From NCBI GenBank assembly GCA_023132545.1, contig JAGLYB010000003.1, forward strand, positions 1-7,657: 7,657 nt of DNA, in the 5' to 3' direction. This document shows, in pieces, positions 1-5,981 of the stretch. The notes beneath the pieces are model-generated. The model saw nothing but the letters and a program-made list of their open reading frames with translations. It had not been told where the DNA came from and ran no database searches. Position 1 is the stretch's first letter. Every line of letters starts with the position of its first letter. The DNA is from Candidatus Bipolaricaulota bacterium. GTDB taxonomy: Bacteria > Bipolaricaulota > Bipolaricaulia > UBA7950 > UBA9294. Both the position numbers and the translations under genes were made by a program.

Positions 1-702
1 ATTCCATTCCCCGAAGAAGTATGGGTGCGCATCAATGGATTGGATTCGGGAGGAGAAAACGACGTGCAAGAGGTGCTGCAGGGACGTCCGCATGGTCTCT
101 GTCTACCCAAGGCCGAATCTGCCGGTGATGTAACTCGGCTGGCAAAGCTGCTGGATGAAGTCGAAAGTGATTGTGGCATTGAGCCGGGCTTCACCAAGAT
201 CATGACCATCATCGAAACGGCCCGCGGCGTACTGCACTGTGAGGAGATTGCCGCCGCCGATCCGCGCATCGTCATGCTGGCATTCGGTGCCGAGGACTAC
301 ACACGCGATGTGGGCTCACTTCGAACGAGTCGAGCACTGTCGTTTGCCCGATCGATGATCGTGGCTGCTGCCGCAGCCGCAGGTATTCAGGCTTCGGACA
401 CCGTGTATGCCGATCTGAAGAATTCCGAAGGCTTGGCCGAAGAAACTGCGTTGGCGCGTGAACTCGGATTCGACGGAAAGGGAGCTATCAATCCGCGGCA
501 GCTGGCTCTCATCCATCAGGCATTCTCTCCCACCGACGACGAACTCGCCTATGCGTATCGCGTGGTAGAAGCTGCAGAAGAAGCAGAACGAGCCGGCTCG
601 GGCGCCGTGGCTCTGGACGGAAAGATGATTGACCGGCCGGTGCTGGAACGAGCGAAGCGAACCCTTAAATATGCCGAGCGATTGGCCCAAGGGGGCATGT
701 AG
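1..702 (+). CDS. citE: Citrate lyase beta subunit-like (CitE; citryl-/citramalyl-CoA lyase type), 5'-truncated by the window
   Basis: In citrate-lyase-type complexes this subunit cleaves the acyl-carrier-bound 2-hydroxy acid (citryl or citramalyl thioester), leaving the acetyl thioester and releasing oxaloacetate or pyruvate. The reading frame is open from base 1 and runs in frame through the GTG at 25, giving 233 visible residues. Full CitE proteins are about 290 residues, so roughly 60 N-terminal residues lie outside the window. The GTG at 25 is not the start: the residues VWVRINGLDSG around it match the internal substrate-binding Arg motif of the HpcH/HpaI aldolase fold. Other family signatures are GLCLPKAES, IIETARGV (metal-binding Glu codon 214-216) and FGAEDYTRDVG (acidic pair 292-297). 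The C-terminal GFDGKGAINPRQ block is also typical. The stop is 1 nt before the citF start, so the genes are cotranscribed. CitE versus citramalate-lyase specificity cannot be read from the sequence. Confidence 0.9.
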   Translation: MPFPEEVWVRINGLDSGGENDVQEVLQGRPHGLCLPKAESAGDVTRLAKLLDEVESDCGIEPGFTKIMTIIETARGVLHCEEIAAADPRIVMLAFGAEDYTRDVGSLRTSRALSFARSMIVAAAAAAGIQASDTVYADLKNSEGLAEETALARELGFDGKGAINPRQLALIHQAFSPTDDELAYAYRVVEAAEEAERAGSGAVALDGKMIDRPVLERAKRTLKYAERLAQGGM

Positions 703-703
703 C

Positions 704-2248
704 ATGAAAAACGCCATCGGTCGAGAGATTCCAGAACGCATCGGATCACGAGAAATCGTCGGTTTTCAGGGAGCCTTCGCCACCCTGCGCGAAGGCCGAA
801 AGGTGCCTCGTTATCAGAAAGGAGCGCCGCAGAACGAGGATAAGGTGCTCCCGTCAATTGAAGCCGCCATCGATGCCACCGGCCTATCGGACGGGATGAC
901 GATCTCGTTTCACCATTCGTTCCGTGACGGCGATCTCGTTATCAATCAGGTCCTCGATGCTTGTGCCAAGAAGGGATTGAAGGATCTGCGCCTGTTGCCT
1001 ACAGCCTTATTCCCGGCCCACGCTGGGGTGATCGATCACATCAAGGCCGGCGTTGTGTCTCGCATCGATGGGTCGATGAACGGACCCGTCGGAGCATTTG
1101 TGAGTCAAGGAGGGAAGCTGTCTGAGCCGACGGTACTGCGATCGCATGGCGGTCGCTGGCGTGCCGTGGAAGCAGGAGACGCGGAAATCGATGTTGCCTT
1201 CATCTCTGCGCCGCAAGCCGATGCCTATGGCAATGCCACCGGGATTAAGGGGAAGACGCCCTGCGGTTCGATTTCTTTTGTCGCAGTGGATGCGCAGTAC
1301 GCCAAGAAGACGGTCGTTGTCACCAGTGATCTGGCCCCCTATCCGGTGCATCCGATGGAGATCCAGCAAGGCTGGGTTGATTACGTGGTTGTGGTGGATG
1401 AGATCGGCGATCCAGAGAACATCGCATCTGGAACACTACGGCTGACCAAGTCGCCGACGCGCTTGCTGATTGCACGGCTGACTACGGATGCTGTCGTTCA
1501 TTCCGGATATTTCGTCGACGAATTCAGCTTTCAGGGCGGAGCCGGCGGTATTTCGCTGGCAGCCACCAAGTACCTGGGCGACGAAATGGAAAAGGCGGGC
1601 ATTGTGGGCTCGTTCGGAATGGGTGGCGGGACCAAGATGTTGGTCGGCCTGCTGCAGCGTGGACTGATCCGCACCATCCTCGACGGTCAGGCTTTTGACT
1701 TGGACGCCGTTCGTTCGCTACGAGAAAATCCGGCTCATGTCATGATCGATCCCGGCCTGTATGCCAACTACGACTCGCGTGGCTGCGCTACCTACAAGCT
1801 TGACACCGCCTTCCTCGGAGCCACTGAGGTCGATCTCGACTTCAACGTCAACGTGAATACCCATTCCGATGGCGTGCTGCTGCATGGCATCGGCGGGCAT
1901 CAGGACGTTGCTGCCGGCGCATCCATGACCATGATTACCATTCCCACGCTACGTGGGCGCATTCCCGTGATCGTGAATTCGGTCACCACAGTGACCACAC
2001 CCGGCGAGGTGGTGGACGTCATCGTGACCGAACGTGGCTTGGCTGTGAATCCGAAGCGTGGAGATCTCAAAGAGCGCTTCTTGGCGGCCGGGCTGCCGAT
2101 ACGAGAATTGGCCGACATCAAAGCGGAAGTCGACGAAATGATTCAACCGGTGAGAAAGCCCGTATTTGGGGACGAAATCATCGCCGCGATTGAGTGGCGT
2201 GACGGAACCGTTATCGACGTGGTTCGAAAGGTGGAGGGATTCGAGTGA
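704..2248 (+). CDS. citF: Citrate lyase alpha subunit-like (CitF; acetyl-ACP:citrate/citramalate CoA-transferase type)
   Basis: This subunit swaps the acetyl group on the acyl-carrier subunit for the incoming hydroxy acid, producing the thioester that CitE cleaves. The product is 514 residues, matching the usual CitF length of about 500-515. I chose ATG 704: it lies 1 nt after the citE stop and has a GGGGG ribosome site at 691-695. An open frame back to 629 would overlap citE and adds no family sequence. Visible CoA-transferase features, numbered from ATG 704, are SFQGGAGG (275-282), FGMGGGTKM (304-312), the EVDLDFNVNV segment (375-384) and the GIGGHQD loop (G398, H399, D401). The C-terminal VTERGLAVNPKR segment is also family-typical. 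The stop TGA overlaps the next gene's GTG by 4 nt. The gamma subunit gene citD and accessory genes citC, citX and citG are not in the window, so holo-enzyme maturation must be encoded elsewhere. The acid used may be citrate or citramalate. Confidence 0.92.
   Translation: MKNAIGREIPERIGSREIVGFQGAFATLREGRKVPRYQKGAPQNEDKVLPSIEAAIDATGLSDGMTISFHHSFRDGDLVINQVLDACAKKGLKDLRLLPTALFPAHAGVIDHIKAGVVSRIDGSMNGPVGAFVSQGGKLSEPTVLRSHGGRWRAVEAGDAEIDVAFISAPQADAYGNATGIKGKTPCGSISFVAVDAQYAKKTVVVTSDLAPYPVHPMEIQQGWVDYVVVVDEIGDPENIASGTLRLTKSPTRLLIARLTTDAVVHSGYFVDEFSFQGGAGGISLAATKYLGDEMEKAGIVGSFGMGGGTKMLVGLLQRGLIRTILDGQAFDLDAVRSLRENPAHVMIDPGLYANYDSRGCATYKLDTAFLGATEVDLDFNVNVNTHSDGVLLHGIGGHQDVAAGASMTMITIPTLRGRIPVIVNSVTTVTTPGEVVDVIVTERGLAVNPKRGDLKERFLAAGLPIRELADIKAEVDEMIQPVRKPVFGDEIIAAIEWRDGTVIDVVRKVEGFE
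2233..2238 (+). promoter_or_regulatory. Ribosome binding site of the HD-domain gene
   Basis: GGAGGG lies inside the end of citF, with the GTG start following about 6-7 nt downstream. It supports the non-ATG start at 2245, which overlaps the citF stop in the sequence GTGA, so translation is probably coupled. Confidence 0.7.
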
Positions 2249-2778
2249 GAGACAAATTGCTGCAGATTCTGCCGGAAATCGAGTGGATCGGGAACACCGA
2301 TCTGCGTGAGAAGGTCATCGCGACTTGGATCGACGGGCTGGAGCGGGGTGGATGGACGCCCGAAGATGTCGCACGCATGCCGTTCACGCTGGCCAAGAAA
2401 GTGTCGGCCTCGTTTGCGCAGCACGTCCGCAGTGTGACCCGCATCTGCGCCGCCGTCTCCGACACGTTCGACGAGATCTATGACGGCGTCGATCTCAAAT
2501 TGGACAGAGATATGCTGCTGGCCGGTGCCCTTCTGCACGACGTCGGCAAGCTGGTGGAAATGGAAGAAGTTGACGGGGCGTTCCGCAAGAGTGCTGACGG
2601 TAAGCTGGTGAGGCACGCGTTTTCGGGTGTAGCGTTGGCCGATGCCCACGGGCTACCCGCTGCCGTACAACACATCATCGGCACGCATTCCAAGGAAGGC
2701 GATCCCTTCAAGCGTATTCCCGAATCCATCATCTGTCACTTCGCCGACTTCATGAATTTCGACCCGATCGAGGGGTGA
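2245..2778 (+). CDS. HD-domain phosphohydrolase-like protein in a citrate-lyase/hydro-lyase operon
   Basis: The product is 177 residues. HD-domain proteins are metal-dependent phosphohydrolases. The expected ligand series is complete: H60 (in SFAQHV), H98-D99 (in ALLHDVGK), H124 (in VRHAFSG), H143 and H148 (in VQHIIGTHS), and D168 (in HFADFM). The protein is therefore probably catalytically competent. The roughly 50 residues before the domain (EIEWIGNTDL...GGWTPEDVARMPFTL) look like a family-specific N-terminal helix region. No signal peptide or membrane segment is visible, so it should be cytoplasmic. It is wedged between citF (4-nt overlap) and the hydro-lyase large subunit (4-nt gap), so its dose and role appear tied to this pathway. 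The substrate is unknown. A nucleotide, a CoA-type cofactor or a damaged metabolite are all possibilities with no direct evidence. The HD fold is secure; the function is not recognised. Confidence 0.85.
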   Translation: MRDKLLQILPEIEWIGNTDLREKVIATWIDGLERGGWTPEDVARMPFTLAKKVSASFAQHVRSVTRICAAVSDTFDEIYDGVDLKLDRDMLLAGALLHDVGKLVEMEEVDGAFRKSADGKLVRHAFSGVALADAHGLPAAVQHIIGTHSKEGDPFKRIPESIICHFADFMNFDPIEG

Positions 2779-2782
2779 TCTG

Positions 2783-4039
2783 ATGGGAATGACGTTCGCG
2801 CAGAAGATTCTGGCCGCCAAGGCGGGGCTTGATTCCATCGATGTCGGGCAAATCGTAGAAATCGAGCCCGACGTCTGTCTGTCTCACGATAATACAGCCG
2901 CCATCGCCAAGAAGTTCGCCAAGATTGGTGTGTCGAGTGTGAAGGATCCGGACAAATTCGTGATCGTGCTCGATCACACCGTGCCGGCTTCAGAAGAGAA
3001 ATACGCGCAGAACCACAAGGAAATCCGCGAGTTCGTCCAAATGAACGGCATTCGCAGCTTCTATGACGTAGGTGTCGGCATCTGTCATCAAGTGCTGCCG
3101 GAGAAGGGATTTGCCTTACCCGGTCGCCTGATTCTCGGATCCGACTCGCATACCACTACCTACGGTGCGTTCGGAGCATTCTCCGCAGGCATCGGCCGAT
3201 CGGAAATGGCCGTTCTCTATGCCACTTCGCGTATCTGGCTCAAGACGCCGGCCAGCTTCAAGATGGTTATCCATGGCCGGCTTCAAGATCCCGTATCTGC
3301 CAAGGACTTGATCCTGCACATCATCGGCAGCATTGGCGCCGACGGCGCGCTCTACAAGTCGGTTGAATACACAGGGAAAGCCGTCGAAGCGATGTCGATT
3401 GGCTCGCGTATGGTGCTGTGCAACATGGCCATCGAAATGGGGGCCAAGAATGGGTATTGCATCCCAGACGAGAAGACGTATGCATTCCTGGCCGACCGCG
3501 CCGAGGGCGAATACACCGCCGTCTTCCCAGACGAAGACGCCGAATACGAACAGATGTTGGAGTTCGACGCCTCGGCATTGGGCCCGCAAGTGGCACGTCC
3601 TCATACCGTGGACAACGTATCTCCGGTAGAAGACGTAGTCGGAATACCGATTCAGCAAGCACTGCTGGGCACATGCACCAACGGACGCATGGAAGACCTG
3701 CGCGTGGCGGCCAAGATTCTGGAAGGTCGGAAGGTGGCCAATGATGTGCGCTTGCTCGTCTTGCCGGCGTCGCAGGAGATCCTGCTTGAAGCGCTGAAGG
3801 AAGGCGTTATCGACACGCTGGTTAGGGCAGGCGGCATGCTGCTAAATCCTGGCTGCGGCCCGTGCTTAGGTGCACACCAAGGTGTGATGGCACCAGGAGA
3901 AGCCACTATCTCGACAGCCAACCGCAACTTCAAAGGGCGGATGGGATCGCGTGATGCCGAGATCTATCTCGGATCGCCGGCGACAGTGGCTGCCTCGGCA
4001 GTAACCGGTGTAATCACCGACCCCCGCGAGTTCTTCTAG
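2783..4039 (+). CDS. LeuC/HacA-type hydro-lyase large subunit ([4Fe-4S], aconitase superfamily); candidate mesaconase large subunit
   Basis: Enzymes of this family add or remove water at a 2-hydroxy di- or tricarboxylate using a labile [4Fe-4S] cluster. The 418-residue length fits the archaeal-type LeuC/homoaconitase/dimethylmalate-dehydratase branch rather than the roughly 465-residue E. coli-type LeuC. The three cluster cysteines are present: C298 in LGTCTNGR, and C358 and C361 in NPGCGPCLG. GSDSHTTTYGAFGAF (119-133), KTPASFKMVIHG and ANRNFKGRMGS are also family-typical. The start ATG 2783 has AGGGG at 2771-2775 and sits 4 nt after the HD gene stop. No other leucine-pathway gene (leuA, leuB) is present, and citE/citF lie just upstream. 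I therefore infer a catabolic role making the substrate of the lyase, for example mesaconate to (S)-citramalate. Isopropylmalate dehydratase, homoaconitase or dimethylmalate dehydratase remain alternatives. Family assignment is strong and substrate is uncertain. Confidence 0.9.
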   Translation: MGMTFAQKILAAKAGLDSIDVGQIVEIEPDVCLSHDNTAAIAKKFAKIGVSSVKDPDKFVIVLDHTVPASEEKYAQNHKEIREFVQMNGIRSFYDVGVGICHQVLPEKGFALPGRLILGSDSHTTTYGAFGAFSAGIGRSEMAVLYATSRIWLKTPASFKMVIHGRLQDPVSAKDLILHIIGSIGADGALYKSVEYTGKAVEAMSIGSRMVLCNMAIEMGAKNGYCIPDEKTYAFLADRAEGEYTAVFPDEDAEYEQMLEFDASALGPQVARPHTVDNVSPVEDVVGIPIQQALLGTCTNGRMEDLRVAAKILEGRKVANDVRLLVLPASQEILLEALKEGVIDTLVRAGGMLLNPGCGPCLGAHQGVMAPGEATISTANRNFKGRMGSRDAEIYLGSPATVAASAVTGVITDPREFF

Positions 4040-4049
4040 TTGGGCACCA

Positions 4050-4074
4050 GAGAAAGGCACCGATTGCCTTTCTC
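4050..4074 (+). terminator. Perfect 10-bp hairpin just after the hydro-lyase large-subunit gene
   Basis: Positions 4050-4059 (GAGAAAGGCA) are the exact reverse complement of 4065-4074 (TGCCTTTCTC), with a 5-nt loop. The stem begins 11 nt after the stop codon at 4037-4039. No T-run follows, so it is not a classical intrinsic terminator. It may be an RNA-stability or processing stem separating the two subunit cistrons. It is also the first hairpin of the repeated double-hairpin element described separately. Confidence 0.5.
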
Positions 4075-4077
4075 CAA

Positions 4078-4094
4078 GCAATGCAAAGCGTTGC
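4078..4094 (+). repeat. Double-hairpin element copy 1, second hairpin
   Basis: GCAATGC (4078-4084), loop AAA, GCGTTGC (4088-4094) forms a 7-bp stem with one U-G pair. It is separated by only CAA from the preceding hairpin at 4050-4074. A related copy with changed stem bases that keep pairing lies at 6591-6607, and the TTCTCC(C)AA flank is shared as well. Confidence 0.55.
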
Positions 4095-4097
4095 CTC

Positions 4098-4204
4098 TCA
4101 CGGAGCACGCGGAGTGCACGGAGAAAGCAATGAGTAAGAAGTATTGGTTTGAACCATGAGTCTGGGCGTCATCACTTCTTGGTGAGCTCTGTGCCTTGGT
4201 GAGA
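4098..4204. repeat. Degenerate CGGAG-type dispersed repeat, two arms, inside the LeuC-LeuD gap
   Basis: The left arm holds three 9-nt units: CGGAGCACG (4101), CGGAGTGCA (4110) and CGGAGAAAG (4119). The right arm CTCTGTGCCTTGGTGA (4187-4202) runs the opposite way and is imperfectly complementary to the left arm. This matches a layout I recognise from environmental bacterial genomes, where such intergenic elements have 9-nt-period arms in inverted orientation and translate spuriously. A second, half-length copy is at 6500-6529. A 9-codon open frame (4130-4159) between the arms is probably chance. The remaining gap sequence shows no clear promoter. Confidence 0.55.
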
Positions 4205-4219
4205 TCACTAGGTTTGGTT

Positions 4220-4225
4220 GGAGGG
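4220..4225 (+). promoter_or_regulatory. Ribosome binding site setting the small-subunit start
   Basis: GGAGGG lies about 4-5 nt before ATG 4230. It overlaps an in-frame TTG at 4218, so the TTG cannot be the start and ATG 4230 is preferred. Confidence 0.7.
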
Positions 4226-4229
4226 CATC

Positions 4230-4718
4230 ATGAATCAAGGACGCGTTTGGAAATACGGCGACGACGTCAATACCGACGTTATCTTCCCCGGCAAGTACAC
4301 GTATCAGCCAATGGAACCGGCCGAGATGGCCGAGCATGCACTTGAAGATCTCGATGCCGGCTTTGCGGAGGCCGTTCAACCCGGAGACATCATCGTAGCC
4401 GGCAAGAATTTTGGCTGCGGTTCGTCGCGCGAACAGGCCGCCACCTGTCTCAAGGCAGCTGGTGTGGCCGCCATTATCGCCCCGTCCTTCTCGCGCATCT
4501 TCTTCCGCAACGCCATCAACAGCGGTCTGCCCGTGATTGAGCTTGCTGAGGGAACAGATGCGATCCAGACTGGCGATAGTGTAGGCATCGACTTCACCGC
4601 CGGAGTGGTCGAACACGACGGGAGGACCTACTCCTTCCCTCCCTTGCCACCCGAAGTGTTGGCTATCCTCGAAGACGGCGGGCTCATCCCACACGTGAAG
4701 AAGGTGTTGAACGGTTGA
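4230..4718 (+). CDS. LeuD/HacB-type hydro-lyase small subunit; candidate mesaconase small subunit
   Basis: This is the swivelling small subunit that closes the active site of the two-subunit LeuCD-type hydro-lyases and contacts the substrate side chain. The product is 162 residues, normal for the archaeal-type small subunit. Signatures are DDVNTDVIFPGKY (11-23), NFGCGSSREQA (60-70), and SFSRIFFRNAINSGLP (86-101). The C-terminal GGLIPHVKK is also typical. The loop after the NTD motif, which influences substrate choice in relatives, reads Y23-T-Y-Q26. This differs from the YLxx pattern I know from isopropylmalate dehydratases and homoaconitases. The cognate large subunit ends 190 nt upstream, an unusually wide gap for paired subunits in an otherwise tightly packed operon. 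The stop overlaps the next gene by 4 nt. Family certain; substrate inferred from context only. Confidence 0.9.
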   Translation: MNQGRVWKYGDDVNTDVIFPGKYTYQPMEPAEMAEHALEDLDAGFAEAVQPGDIIVAGKNFGCGSSREQAATCLKAAGVAAIIAPSFSRIFFRNAINSGLPVIELAEGTDAIQTGDSVGIDFTAGVVEHDGRTYSFPPLPPEVLAILEDGGLIPHVKKVLNG

Positions 4719-5191
4719 TCGAATTCGAGGCCATCGGAATCATTCACACGCCATTTCCTGAGCCGAAGGGCATACCGATCCAACCGGCTGGCGGTGTCGG
4801 GGTGAAGGCAACTATTGAGATTTTCCCAGACTACCGCGACGGATTGGCCGATCTGGACGGGTTCTCCCATATTATTCTTCTCTATCACCTGCACAAGAGT
4901 GAGGGATACAGGCTGCGTGTAGTCCCGTTCATGGACACTGCGGAGCGTGGCCTATTCGCGACACGTGCTCCCAAGCGGCCCAATCCGATTGGGCTCTCTG
5001 TGGTCCAGCTGGACAAGATCGAAGACGGTGTGCTGCATATCCAGAACGTGGACATTGTCGATGGCACGCCGCTGCTGGACATCAAGCCCTATGTGCCTGA
5101 GTTCGATTATCAATCCGACATCCGAACCGGTTGGCTTGAGGAAGCGAGAAAGCGCGTATCCGATCGCCGAGCTGACGAACGGTTCCAATGA
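4715..5191 (+). CDS. TrmO/TsaA-domain protein (tRNA m6t6A37 methyltransferase family, short form)
   Basis: The product is 158 residues and consists of a single TsaA-like (TrmO) domain. Characterised TrmO adds a SAM-derived methyl group to N6 of threonylcarbamoyladenosine-37 in some tRNAs. Motifs are AIGIIHTPF at the N-terminus, GLFATRAPKRPNPIGLS (79-95, the SAM-binding signature), and DGTPLLDIKPYVP (116-128). The length matches archaeal-type single-domain members, whereas E. coli TrmO has an extra C-terminal region. The start is TTG 4715, overlapping the small-subunit stop as TTGA. It is supported by a purine-rich GAAGAAGG at 4697-4704 and by the conserved N-terminus beginning immediately. 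Translational coupling to the hydro-lyase suggests joint expression. It could be simple hitch-hiking of a housekeeping gene, or this short form could act on something other than tRNA. The family call is strong and the substrate assumed. Confidence 0.85.
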   Translation: MIEFEAIGIIHTPFPEPKGIPIQPAGGVGVKATIEIFPDYRDGLADLDGFSHIILLYHLHKSEGYRLRVVPFMDTAERGLFATRAPKRPNPIGLSVVQLDKIEDGVLHIQNVDIVDGTPLLDIKPYVPEFDYQSDIRTGWLEEARKRVSDRRADERFQ

Positions 5192-5321
5192 ATGAAGTGG
5201 GTGTTGGTTGTACCGTTTGAGGATACCCATCGGTAGCAAACGCAAGAGCAGCGTTTGGAAGCGGAACGTCAATATCGAGACAGGCTGTTGATCCCTTGCA
5301 AGGGGAGGGGCGGCTAATATA
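5192..5321 (+). other. Noncoding spacer with competing inverted repeats
   Basis: This 130-nt gap separates the operon from the methyltransferase gene. CAAACGC (5237-5243) pairs perfectly with GCGTTTG (5251-5257) across a 7-nt loop. Part of the same strand (CAAACG) can instead pair with CGTTTG at 5214-5219. TACCG (5211-5215) and CGGTA (5231-5235) can also pair. No T-run follows. A -10-like TAATAT is at 5315-5320, without a convincing -35. Confidence 0.4.
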
Positions 5322-5981
5322 GTGATGAGATTGGCAGACGATCCCTCAGTTGACTACAAGGCCCTGGTTCGCAATGGCTACGATGGCTGTGCGGCAGCCT
5401 ATGCAGCAGCTCGCAGGAAGGATGACAGCGATCAGCTGGCACCGCTACTCAGTGTGCTACCGGATCAATCGGAGGTGCTCGACCTGGGCTGTGGTGCAGG
5501 GATTCCCCTAGCCCAGACGTTGGCAAAGCGGCACAGAGTTACTGGAGTTGACATCTCCCAGAAGATGCTGGACATGTCCAAGGTTGCGGTGCCTGACGGC
5601 CGGTTCATCTGTAGCGATATCTCGAACGTTCGATTTCCCGATGCCAGTTTCGATGCTGTGCTTGCTATCTTCGTGTTGTTCCACTTGCCGCGTGAGGAAC
5701 ACAGCGAGATTTTTCGGCGAGTACATTCCTGGCTTCGCCCGGGCGGATACTTTCTCGCGACCTTGACGGAGTTCGCACGATCACCATATACGAAGGATGA
5801 TTTCTTTGGCATGCCGATGTATTGGAGTTGTTTCGGCTGGGAAGAGTATAGAGAGTGTCTGCGAGATGCAGGTTTTGCAATCCTAGGCGACAGGATTATT
5901 GGGCACAGTTACAAACTCAACTGCAAGGATCCTGACAAACGCAATCCGATGGTGTTGGCACGCAAGTTGGGCGGCGACTGA
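5322..5981 (+). CDS. Class I SAM-dependent methyltransferase, substrate unknown
   Basis: The product is 219 residues with a Rossmann-type methyltransferase core of the methyltransferase-11/25 kind. Motif I is VLDLGCGAG (52-60), which binds SAM. The acidic ribose contact is D77 in VTGVDIS. DAVLAIFVLFHL (111-122) is the motif IV region, and LRPGGYFLAT (138-147) is the post-motif strand typical of small-molecule methyltransferases. The N-terminal NGYDGCAAAYAAARR resembles the start of this family. There is no signal peptide, so it should be cytoplasmic. Two adjacent starts, GTG 5322 and ATG 5325, are possible. The purine-rich GGGGAGGGG at 5302-5310 is closer to the GTG, so I kept that one, though spacing is long for both. 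It is 130 nt after the TrmO-like gene and may be a separate unit. The acceptor (lipid, quinone, small metabolite or other) cannot be told. Confidence 0.85.
   Translation: MMRLADDPSVDYKALVRNGYDGCAAAYAAARRKDDSDQLAPLLSVLPDQSEVLDLGCGAGIPLAQTLAKRHRVTGVDISQKMLDMSKVAVPDGRFICSDISNVRFPDASFDAVLAIFVLFHLPREEHSEIFRRVHSWLRPGGYFLATLTEFARSPYTKDDFFGMPMYWSCFGWEEYRECLRDAGFAILGDRIIGHSYKLNCKDPDKRNPMVLARKLGGD

Noticed and set aside
629..703. Upstream extension of the citF frame to 629
   Set aside because: It lies inside the citE coding region, adds no family-like sequence, and ATG 704 has a good ribosome site and fits the normal CitF length.
4130..4159. A 9-codon open frame (MSKKYWFEP) as a leader peptide for the small subunit
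   Set aside because: It sits between the arms of a degenerate repeat, has only repeat-derived purines as a ribosome site and no codon run suggesting attenuation.
5315..5320. TAATAT as a promoter -10 box for the methyltransferase
   Set aside because: No acceptable -35 lies at the right distance and it would give an almost leaderless transcript; not supported enough to list.
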